A stretch of DNA of 6,474 nucleotides from JASJBU01 sp965372385 (lineage in GTDB: Bacteria > Pseudomonadota > Gammaproteobacteria > Chromatiales > Chromatiaceae), in NCBI GenBank assembly GCA_965372385.1, contig CBDVCD010000203.1, positions 1 to 6,474 on the forward strand, read 5' to 3'. Below are positions 1 to 4,858 of this stretch, one piece after another. Position 1 is the first letter of the stretch; each line of letters opens with the position of its first letter. Made by a program: the position numbers and the translations under genes. Below the pieces are notes generated by a model, which had not been told where the DNA came from, made no database searches, and saw only the letters and a program-made list of their open reading frames with translations.

Positions 1-51
1 GTGACCCCCGCCTTCGGAGGGCGGTACTCTATCCAGCTGAGCTACGGGCGC
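1..51 (-). tRNA. tRNA-Arg (anticodon CCG), 3' part beyond the window edge
   Basis: Reading the minus strand from position 51, the sequence folds as the first 51 nt of a tRNA. The acceptor 5' strand is GCGCCCG (51-45), followed by TA, a D-arm GCTC...GAGT with the AGCTGGATA loop, and an anticodon stem CCGCC/GGCGG (24-20 and 12-8). The 7-nt loop is CTCCGAA, which places anticodon CCG at 17-15 and reads the arginine codon CGG. The 5' half closely resembles the E. coli tRNA-Arg(CCG) as I remember it. The variable loop starts, but the T-arm, the acceptor 3' strand and CCA lie to the left of the window. No clear promoter sits at the right distance upstream: a TATTAT box at 58-53 is too close to the mature 5' end to serve it. 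It may be read from further upstream or as part of a longer precursor. Confidence 0.95.
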
Positions 52-96
52 AATAATAAATCAGTCTCAAGCAACCTTCCATGGTGCTCCGATCCG

Positions 97-116
97 GCCC
101 GGCACCCCTGCCGGGC
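97..116 (+). terminator. GC-rich hairpin, possible weak terminator
   Basis: GCCCGGCA (97-104) and TGCCGGGC (109-116) form a perfect 8-bp stem with a CCCC loop. Only GTTT follows on the plus strand, so the U-tract is poor and termination would be weak. The orientation is odd because no plus-strand gene lies to its left within the window. It could shield the cytochrome from readthrough, or act as a repeat or an RNA structure. Confidence 0.35.
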
Positions 117-129
117 GTTTGCCTGACTT

Positions 130-150
130 CCTTTGTCCACTGGACAAAGG
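130..150. repeat. 21-bp perfect palindrome
   Basis: CCTTTGTCCA (130-139) is the exact reverse complement of TGGACAAAGG (141-150), with a single C at the centre. As RNA it would be a 9-bp stem with a 3-nt loop. There is no T-run on either side, so a terminator is unlikely. A symmetric protein-binding site about 110 bp upstream of the TATAAT box, or part of a dispersed repeat, are both possible. Confidence 0.55.
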
Positions 151-257
151 GTTCTGGCTCACCCAACTGACTGCGGGCGTTTTGCGAGGCCGACGTAGTT
201 TACCCGTCTGCTGGTATGGCGTCCAACGTCCTGGTCGCTCTTTTTCGGTGCAAAAGG

Positions 258-263
258 TATAAT
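258..263 (+). promoter_or_regulatory. -10 box of the cytochrome c promoter
   Basis: TATAAT at 258-263 is a perfect sigma-70 -10 hexamer, 60 bp upstream of the GTG start. The hexamer 17 bp further upstream (TCGCTC, 235-240) matches TTGACA at only two positions, and there is no TGn extension. If this is a promoter it probably depends on an activator. A start near 270 would give a leader of about 54 nt. Confidence 0.5.
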
Positions 264-323
264 CTACTAATTTTCTGAATAAACGCCCAACGAGCTGGGC
301 CTGACATACCGGAGGACGATACC

Positions 324-827
324 GTGCACACCACTGTTGTATCAAAAATCACACTTGCAGGTGCTATTACGCTGCTTTCTGCATCCTACACCTTTGCAGA
401 GGAGCGAGCCGACGTGTTGGAACGTATCGCCCCGATTGGTAATGTAACTGTCGAGGGTCAGGCTGCGCCAGCCCCTGCCCAGGAGGCCGCTCCTGCCTCG
501 GTTGCCGTGGCTGAACCCGCTCCGGTGGCTGAGCCTGCCCCCGCTGTTGCTGAAGCCGCCGCACCAGCCGATGCCGGTGGCGATGCCCTGTCCCTGGCTA
601 CCTCCAGTGGCTGCATGGGCTGCCATCAGGTTGAGGTCAAGGTGGTCGGTCCGTCCTACAAAGATGTTTCAGCGAAGTACAAGGGCGATGCCGGTGCTAT
701 CGATATGTTGGTGAATAAGGTCATGACCGGTGGTTCCGGCACCTGGGGCGAGATTCCCATGCCGCCCAACGCCCATCTGGGTGAGGCCAGTGTCCGCACC
801 ATCGTGGAGTGGGTGCTGACCCTCTGA
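324..827 (+). CDS. Secreted mono-haem cytochrome c, c551/c8-like haem domain with a c5-type N-terminal segment
   Basis: Periplasmic electron carrier of 167 aa. The GTG start is supported by GGAGGA at 311-316, seven bases upstream. Residues 1-25 form a signal peptide with likely cleavage at TFA/EE. Residues 31-45 (ERIAPIGNVTVEG) resemble the leader segment of cytochrome c5-type proteins. Residues 46-86 are an Ala/Pro/Glu-rich low-complexity linker. From about 87 to the end is a class I haem domain with CMGCH at 97-101 (covalent haem cysteines and axial His) and PMPP at 145-148, where Met146 is the likely second axial ligand. VGPSYKDVSAKYKG and GTWGEIPMPPN closely match Pseudomonas cytochrome c551 as recalled, so the haem domain is c551-like rather than true c5. 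Likely partners are terminal oxidases or anaerobic reductases; none are encoded here. It is a single-gene unit, closed by a strong terminator. From memory, a c5-type cytochrome also lies near rep in Pseudomonas. Confidence 0.93.
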   Translation: MHTTVVSKITLAGAITLLSASYTFAEERADVLERIAPIGNVTVEGQAAPAPAQEAAPASVAVAEPAPVAEPAPAVAEAAAPADAGGDALSLATSSGCMGCHQVEVKVVGPSYKDVSAKYKGDAGAIDMLVNKVMTGGSGTWGEIPMPPNAHLGEASVRTIVEWVLTL

Positions 828-855
828 TTGAGACTCGGTAACAGATCGCACACAG

Positions 856-894
856 AAAAACGTCTCTCTGGTGAAACCTGGGAGGCGTTTTTTT
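856..894 (+). terminator. Rho-independent terminator, probably bidirectional
   Basis: AAAAACGTCTCTC (856-868) pairs with GGGAGGCGTTTTT (880-892), 13 pairs with two G-T wobbles. The internal loop can itself form GGT/ACC. The run of seven T (888-894) makes it a strong terminator for the cytochrome gene, about 30 bp after its stop. On the minus strand the stem is followed by five T (860-856), so it can also stop transcripts coming from rep. Confidence 0.9.
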
Positions 895-969
895 GTGTCT
901 CCATCTTATTGGCGACAGGTGGAGAGTGTCATGACAGGCATTGTGCCTTGGTTTCCCCCATCCCGGCCT

Positions 970-983
970 TCCCCCGAGGGGGA
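970..983. repeat. C-run/G-run hairpin, probable dispersed repeat
   Basis: TCCCC (970-974) and GGGGA (979-983) form a short GC stem around a CGAG loop. It sits in a stretch starting near 955 (CCCCCATCCCGGCCTTCCCC) that resembles intergenic repeats I associate with proteobacterial genomes. A single copy is visible here, so the repeat status is inferred. Confidence 0.4.
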
Positions 984-1005
984 CGGGGAGCTTGACCGAA
1001 GCATC

Positions 1006-1074
1006 GTAGCCCGGGTGCAACCCGGGTTGATTGCCACCCAACCCCCGGGTTACGCGAAGCTCCACCCGGGCTAC
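1006..1074. repeat. REP-like extragenic palindromic element
   Basis: GTAGCCCGGGTG (1006-1017) and CACCCGGGCTAC (1063-1074) are perfect 12-bp terminal inverted repeats. Inside lie CAACCCGGGTTG (1018-1029), itself a full palindrome, and AACCCCCGGGTT (1040-1051). The minus-strand read GTAGCCCGGGTGGAGCTTCG matches the general form of repeats with TAGCCCGGAT...ATCCGGG found between genes of many gammaproteobacteria. Such elements are non-coding and are often moved by RAYT-type transposases; none is encoded in this window. Confidence 0.7.
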
Positions 1075-1077
1075 CAA

Positions 1078-1101
1078 ATCCCCCCGCCTGGGGCAGGGGA
1101 T
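1078..1101 (-). terminator. GC-rich hairpin downstream of rep, weak terminator candidate
   Basis: On the minus strand, ATCCCCT pairs with GGGGGAT, and an inner GCC/GGC stem continues it with one bulged G. It starts 19 bp after the rep stop. Only three T are available at its 3' side, so termination would be weak. The bidirectional terminator at 856-892 is a better final stop for this transcript. Confidence 0.4.
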
Positions 1102-1120
1102 CGTGATGGCTTCATGGGGA

Positions 1121-3127
1121 TCAGGAGAGCATCGCCTTCATGTTCGCCAGATGGGCCGAGCCCCGCTCCTGCTTCTGCTCTTTTGAAAGTGCGCTGTTTC
1201 TCCCCTCCCAGACCAGGTCCTCTTCCGGCAGCTCCTGCAGGAAACGGCTGGGTTCGCAGCGTACCAGCTCGCCATAGCGCTTGCGTTTCGCCGCATAGGT
1301 CATGGTGAGACTGCGCTGGGCGCGGGTGATGCCCACGTAGGCGAGGCGGCGCTCCTCCTCGATGTTCTCGTCCTCGATGCTGGTGCGGTGGGGCAGCAGT
1401 TCCTCCTCCATGCCCACCAGGAAGACATGGGGGAACTCCAGTCCCTTGGCTGAATGCAGGGTCATCAGGTGGACCTGATCATCGCCGCTCTCCTCTTTCT
1501 GCCGTTCCAGCACATCCATCAGGGTCAGGTGGTTGACCATCTCCGCCAGGGTCTTCTCCTGCAACTCACCGTTCTGTAGGGCGTTGAGCCACTCCAGCAG
1601 CTCGTTGACGTTCTCCATGCGTCGCTCCGCTACCGCATCGCTGCTGCTGTTCTCCCGTACCCAGTCGTCGTACTGGATCTCGTTGACCAGGGCCCGGATC
1701 ACTTTGACCGGGTCCTCGTTGTTCGCCCGTTGGGTGAAGTGGTCGATCATTTTCGAGAATGCCTCTAGCCGTGCATAGGGACGGTTTGAGAGCAACGACT
1801 GCAGCCCGAGCTCGCCACAGGCCGGCAGCATGCCGATCTCCCGCTGCTGGGCATAGGCGCCGAGTTTCTCCAGGGTGCTGGGGCCGATCTCCCGGCGCGG
1901 GGTGTTGACGATGCGCAGGAAGGCGGTGTCGTCATCCGGGTTCGCCAGCAGCCGCAGGTAGGCCATGATGTCTTTTACCTCGGTGCGGGAGAAGAAGGAG
2001 GTGCCGCCGCTGAGGAAGTAGGGGATGTTGTGGGTGCGCAGGGTCTTTTCGAAGATCCTCGCCTGGTGGTTGCCCCGGTAGAGGATGGCGTAGTCACCAT
2101 GGCTGGTCTTGCTGGTGAACTTGTGGTGCAGGATCTCGGAGACCACCCGCTCCGATTCGTGTTCGTCGTTGCGGCACTCCAGCACCCGCAAGGGTGCGCC
2201 GGGACCCAGCTCGCTCCAGAGGCGCTTTTCGAACACATGGGGATTGTTTTCGATGAGTCGGTTGGCGGCCTTGAGGATACGCCCGCTGGAGCGGTAGTTC
2301 TGCTCCAGCTTGATCACCTTGAGTTGGGGGAAATCCTCCTGCAGGCGGGCCAGGTTCTCCGGCCGTGCGCCGCGCCAGGCGTAGATCGACTGGTCGTCGT
2401 CCCCCACCACGGTGAAGGCGGCGCGTACCCCGACCAGTAGTCTGACCAGCTCATACTGGGCCAGGTTGGTATCCTGGTACTCGTCCACCAGCAGGTGGCG
2501 GATACGATTCTGCCAGTTATCCAGGGCCTCCGTGTCCTCCCGGAAGAGACTCACCGGCAGCAGGATCAGGTCGTCGAAGTCCACCGCGTTGTAGGCCTTC
2601 AGGTGTCGCTGATAGCTGGCGTAGAGCAGGGCCTGAGCGGTATCCAGTTCGTCCTGGGCCTGCTTGAGGGCCTGTTTCGGGCTGATCAGGTCGTTCTTCC
2701 AGGCCGAGATACGCCACTGGGCGGTGGAGACCACGGCCTCATCGCCGCTGTTCTGTTTGCGCAGCAGATCCTTCAACAGGGTGGCGCTGTCTTGATCGTC
2801 GAAGATGGAGAAGCCGGGCTTATAGCCGAGTCGTTTCAGTTCACGGCGCAGGATGTTCAGGCCCAGGGTGTGGAAGGTGGAGATGCTGAGTCCTTTTCCC
2901 TTGCTGCCGCCCAACTGCTTGCCGACCCGCTCCTTCATCTCCCGGGCTGCCTTGTTGGTGAAGGTGACCGCGGTGATATGCCGGGGCTGGATACCACACT
3001 GTTCCACCAGGTAGCCGATCTTGCGGGTGATCACTCGGGTCTTACCGCTGCCGGCCCCGGCCAGTACCAGCAGCGGGCCGTCGATGTAGCGTACAGCTTC
3101 CCGTTGCGCCGGGTTAAGGTTACTCAT
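1121..3127 (-). CDS. rep: ATP-dependent DNA helicase Rep (superfamily 1A, 3'-5')
   Basis: 668 aa, close to the 673 aa of E. coli Rep and matching it along the whole length as recalled. Rep moves 3'-5' on single-stranded DNA, removes proteins ahead of the replisome and helps restart forks. Visible motifs: Walker A AGAGSGKT (23-30), motif Ia TFTNKAAREMKERV (55-68), Walker B VDEYQDT (214-220), motif III VGDDDQSIYAWRGA (241-254), motif IV KLEQNYRSSG (273-282), motif V TLHSAKGLEF (556-565) and motif VI RRLAYVGITRAQ (593-604). FDDLILLP (184-191) and SGGTSFFSR (373-381) favour Rep over UvrD or PcrA. I chose the ATG at 3127 because the family begins LNPAQREAV. The frame stays open for 20 more codons upstream, but these overlap the dehydrogenase and do not resemble Rep. 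The stop of the upstream gene and this start read TGACATG; no good ribosome binding site is seen, so translational coupling is likely. C-terminus HLANMKAMLS fits the family. Confidence 0.97.
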   Translation of the reverse strand: MSNLNPAQREAVRYIDGPLLVLAGAGSGKTRVITRKIGYLVEQCGIQPRHITAVTFTNKAAREMKERVGKQLGGSKGKGLSISTFHTLGLNILRRELKRLGYKPGFSIFDDQDSATLLKDLLRKQNSGDEAVVSTAQWRISAWKNDLISPKQALKQAQDELDTAQALLYASYQRHLKAYNAVDFDDLILLPVSLFREDTEALDNWQNRIRHLLVDEYQDTNLAQYELVRLLVGVRAAFTVVGDDDQSIYAWRGARPENLARLQEDFPQLKVIKLEQNYRSSGRILKAANRLIENNPHVFEKRLWSELGPGAPLRVLECRNDEHESERVVSEILHHKFTSKTSHGDYAILYRGNHQARIFEKTLRTHNIPYFLSGGTSFFSRTEVKDIMAYLRLLANPDDDTAFLRIVNTPRREIGPSTLEKLGAYAQQREIGMLPACGELGLQSLLSNRPYARLEAFSKMIDHFTQRANNEDPVKVIRALVNEIQYDDWVRENSSSDAVAERRMENVNELLEWLNALQNGELQEKTLAEMVNHLTLMDVLERQKEESGDDQVHLMTLHSAKGLEFPHVFLVGMEEELLPHRTSIEDENIEEERRLAYVGITRAQRSLTMTYAAKRKRYGELVRCEPSRFLQELPEEDLVWEGRNSALSKEQKQERGSAHLANMKAMLS

Positions 3128-3128
3128 G

Positions 3129-4007
3129 TCATTGTTGCCGTTTGAGGCGGAACAGGGCGGAGATATCTTCGTCGCCATGACCCGCATCCAGCAGCCGGCG
3201 GTAGTCTGCCAGGGTTTTCTCGGTCAAGGGCAGGGAGATGCCCCGGGCCTCCGCCATCTGGCGGCAGATCTCCAGGTCCTTGTGGTGCAGGGCGAGCTTG
3301 AAGCCGGGCTCGAAGCGGCCCTCCAGCATGGATTTTCCCCGGTGATCGAGAAACCAGTTGCCGGCCGCGCCGCCGCTGATCACCTCGATGACCTGCTGCA
3401 TATCGAGTCCCTGGGCCTGACCGAAGGCCAGCGCCTCGGTGACCGCCTGGTTGATGCCGGCGGCCATGATCTGATTCACCGCCTTGGTGGCCTGGCCGGC
3501 GCCGACCGGTCCCATATGAGTGACCGCACGGGTAAAAGACGCCAGGGTTGGGCGCAGCCGGTCGAGGCGGGCGGCATCGCCCCCTGCCATCATCACCAGA
3601 GTGCCATTACGCGCCCCCTCGCTGCCACCGGACACCGGTCCATCGATGAAGCTAGCCCCTTGGGTTGCCACCCGGCGGGCCGCCTCACGGGCGGTCTCCA
3701 CGCTGACGGTGGAGCTGTCCAGCAGGGTTTGCTCCGCCGTGAGGGTCGGAGTGATCCGCTCGATCACCTCCAGCAGGTCCGCATCGGTGGAGACGCAGGT
3801 GATGATCAGCTCGGCCTGGCTGGCAATCTCAGTGATCTCATCGACCATGGGAAACCTGGTGTCAGTGGTTAAATGTTCGACCCGTTGCCGGGTGCGGTTC
3901 CAGGCGGCAATGAGTGCGCCCTGCCGGAGCAGGTTCAGCGCCATGCCGCTGCCCATGGCGCCAAGACCGATGATACCGGTTTTCAACAGATTGCTAGGGT
4001 TCGACAT
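3129..4007 (-). CDS. NAD(P)-dependent beta-hydroxyacid dehydrogenase family protein (3-hydroxyisobutyrate/tartronate semialdehyde reductase type)
   Basis: A cytoplasmic oxidoreductase of 292 aa, the usual length for this family, which oxidises beta-hydroxyacids or reduces the matching semialdehydes or glyoxylate with NAD(P). The N-terminal Rossmann domain has GIIGLGAMGSGMA (11-23) and an NRT after the second strand (37-39). The substrate-binding signature is DGPVSGGSEGARNGTL (122-137). The catalytic lysine is K175 in GQATKAVNQ, with N178 nearby, and KDL at 243-245 is the conserved C-terminal site. The NRT sequence at the end of beta-2 suggests NADP, but this is only a hint. Exact substrate cannot be told from sequence: GarR/GlxR-, MmsB- and GLYR-like enzymes look alike at this level. 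It is the first gene of a probable two-gene unit with rep. The ATG lacks a clear ribosome binding site, and no better in-frame start exists because the Rossmann motif begins at residue 11. Confidence 0.92.
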   Translation of the reverse strand: MSNPSNLLKTGIIGLGAMGSGMALNLLRQGALIAAWNRTRQRVEHLTTDTRFPMVDEITEIASQAELIITCVSTDADLLEVIERITPTLTAEQTLLDSSTVSVETAREAARRVATQGASFIDGPVSGGSEGARNGTLVMMAGGDAARLDRLRPTLASFTRAVTHMGPVGAGQATKAVNQIMAAGINQAVTEALAFGQAQGLDMQQVIEVISGGAAGNWFLDHRGKSMLEGRFEPGFKLALHHKDLEICRQMAEARGISLPLTEKTLADYRRLLDAGHGDEDISALFRLKRQQ

Positions 4008-4043
4008 GCAATTCAGGGTTTAAGATTGGGGAGTGAGCGGGGC

Positions 4044-4072
4044 AGATTACGCAGGCTGGAAGGCTATTTCAA
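4044..4072 (-). promoter_or_regulatory. Candidate promoter of the dehydrogenase-rep unit
   Basis: On the minus strand, TTGAAA (4072-4067, five of six matches to TTGACA) is followed after 17 bp by TAATCT (4049-4044, three of six matches to TATAAT). Transcription would start near 4037, giving a leader of about 30 nt. The -10 box is poor, so this is a candidate only. Confidence 0.4.
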
Positions 4073-4326
4073 CACCCTGTGCGTGTTAGGGCCACGGAAA
4101 AAAAGATTTGTCCTATCTCACGCCCCTCTTCGGGCAATTTTTGGACGATTTTCAATCGCAAATTCCTCAAATTAGCCCAGCTACGCCGCACAGGGAGGTG
4201 CCAGTGTCGCGAGAGGCAGGATGCCGGTAGCGATGTCTTGCGGATTTACTCAATCAAATCGCCCAAATCTCACCCAAATATGAACGTGATCTTCGGACAA
4301 ATCATTTTTTCCGCAGCCCTTATGTT

Positions 4327-4355
4327 TCGTCAGTCGCAAGTTTGCTTGGTATGAT
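4327..4355 (+). promoter_or_regulatory. Candidate sigma-70 promoter of the DUF2782-TRAP group
   Basis: TCGTCA (4327-4332, four of six matches) and TATGAT (4350-4355, five of six matches) are separated by exactly 17 bp. The start would fall near 4362, giving a leader of about 58 nt before the ATG at 4420. The leader has two GTAGGAG copies (4382-4388 and 4404-4410); only the second is placed to serve a start codon. Confidence 0.55.
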
Positions 4356-4419
4356 GCACTGTCAGCGAAAATAAAAGTGCCGTAGGAGTAGTAGTCCGGC
4401 CAGGTAGGAGAGCAGGTAT

Positions 4420-4791
4420 ATGCCAACTGTATGTTACGTAAAGTATTTCAAGTGTATGGCCATCCCAGCCCTGATGCTGTGGAGCCTGCAGTCCTTCGCC
4501 GAGGTAGCCGAGGCAACGCTCCCGGAGCCCCCTGACGCCCCGGAACCACCGGAGATACCCCCAGCGCTGGTGGATGGGGCGGCCATAGAACCGGATGTGA
4601 CCATCATCAAGAAGGAAGAGGGCACCATCTACGAATACCGCATAAATGGTCAGCTCTACATGGTGAAGGTGCAGCCGGAGGTCGGGCCCGCCTACTACCT
4701 GGTGGATCGGGATGGGGATGGTGAATTCGACTCCCGTTCCTCGGATCCCACCAATATCTCCGTCCCTCAGTGGATTCTATTGCGCTGGTAG
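4420..4791 (+). CDS. DUF2782 family exported small protein, function unknown
   Basis: 123 aa. The ATG is supported by AGGAGAG at 4406-4412, seven bases upstream; a later ATG (4456) has no ribosome binding site. Residues 1-27 look like a signal peptide with lysines at 8 and 11, a hydrophobic core and cleavage near SFA/E, so the product is probably periplasmic or envelope-bound. Residues 31-57 are a Pro/Glu-rich spacer. The core from about 58 (EPDVTIIKKEEGTIYEYRIN, then GQLYMVKVQP and GPAYYLVDRDGDGEFD, ending VPQWILLRW) fits the DUF2782 family as I know it, which is confined largely to gammaproteobacteria and often sits near polA. DRDGDGEFD (96-104) has the DxDGDGxxD spacing of calcium-binding loops. 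No function is established for the family to my knowledge. It is followed by a hairpin and a TRAP transporter pair that may share its transcript. Confidence 0.85.
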   Translation: MPTVCYVKYFKCMAIPALMLWSLQSFAEVAEATLPEPPDAPEPPEIPPALVDGAAIEPDVTIIKKEEGTIYEYRINGQLYMVKVQPEVGPAYYLVDRDGDGEFDSRSSDPTNISVPQWILLRW

Positions 4792-4800
4792 CTGTTTAAG

Positions 4801-4838
4801 CTATTCAGCAGCCCCGGTAATTCGTGGCTGCTGAATAG
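4801..4838 (+). promoter_or_regulatory. 13-bp perfect hairpin between the DUF2782 and TRAP genes
   Basis: CTATTCAGCAGCC (4801-4813) and GGCTGCTGAATAG (4826-4838) pair perfectly around a 12-nt loop. The stem begins 9 bases after the stop codon and ends 20 bases before the next start. What follows is TTACGTAGATTTTA, so there is no proper T-run: it could be a leaky terminator, an mRNA-end stabiliser or a structure that tunes TRAP expression. Confidence 0.7.
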
Positions 4839-4858
4839 TTACGTAGATTTTATATGAG

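Larger units (their letters stand above)
52..323. other. Intergenic spacer between tRNA-Arg and the cytochrome gene
   Basis: These 272 bp separate two divergently oriented genes. They hold a GC-rich hairpin (97-116), a 21-bp palindrome (130-150), a perfect TATAAT box (258-263) and the ribosome binding site of the cytochrome gene. A minus-strand open frame runs through 67-345, but it has no visible ribosome binding site, gives an unrecognisable Arg/Pro-rich product and overlaps the cytochrome promoter, so I do not call it a gene. Confidence 0.6.
895..1120. other. Repeat-rich convergent intergenic region
   Basis: The spacer between the 3' ends of the cytochrome and rep genes holds no gene I can support. 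It contains a C5/G5 hairpin (970-983), a CCCGGG-tipped inverted repeat unit (1006-1074) and a GC-rich hairpin just after rep (1078-1101). A plus-strand open frame (871-1308) begins inside the terminator and runs into rep on the opposite strand, so it is not credible. Confidence 0.6.
4008..4419. other. Divergent intergenic region, AT-richer than its surroundings
   Basis: This 412-bp stretch separates the minus-strand dehydrogenase-rep unit from the plus-strand DUF2782-TRAP group. It contains a promoter candidate for each side, a short GCCC/GGGC hairpin followed by AATTTTT (4122-4142), a CGATT-TTC-AATCG mini-hairpin (4146-4158) and six CAAAT copies between about 4155 and 4303. A plus-strand open frame at 4079-4354 has no ribosome binding site or recognisable similarity and spans the promoter, so I reject it as a gene. 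Confidence 0.6.

Noticed and set aside
53..58. TATTAT on the minus strand as a tRNA promoter -10 box
   Set aside because: It lies only two bases from the mature tRNA 5' end, which would place the transcription start inside the tRNA.
67..345. Minus-strand open frame of 92 codons in the tRNA-cytochrome spacer
   Set aside because: No ribosome binding site, Arg/Pro-rich product without recognisable similarity, and it overlaps the cytochrome promoter and start.
871..1308. Plus-strand open frame of 145 codons
   Set aside because: It starts inside the terminator hairpin, runs through the repeats and ends antisense to rep; its Pro-rich product reflects the repeats.
2495..3145. Plus-strand open frame of 216 codons antisense to rep
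   Set aside because: Rep is certain on the other strand with all helicase motifs; the long antisense frame is expected from high-GC codon bias.
3128..3187. Longer rep start with 20 extra N-terminal residues
   Set aside because: The extension overlaps the dehydrogenase 3' end, and family members begin a few residues before the NPAQREAV motif, matching the ATG at 3127.
3126..3872. Plus-strand open frame of 248 codons antisense to the dehydrogenase
   Set aside because: It mirrors a clear oxidoreductase and has no family features or plausible ribosome binding site.
4122..4142. GCCC/GGGC hairpin followed by AATTTTT as a terminator
   Set aside because: The stem is only 4 bp and there is no plus-strand gene upstream for it to end.
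4079..4354. Plus-strand open frame of 91 codons in the divergent spacer
   Set aside because: GTG start without ribosome binding site, no similarity recognised, and it covers the likely promoter of the next gene.
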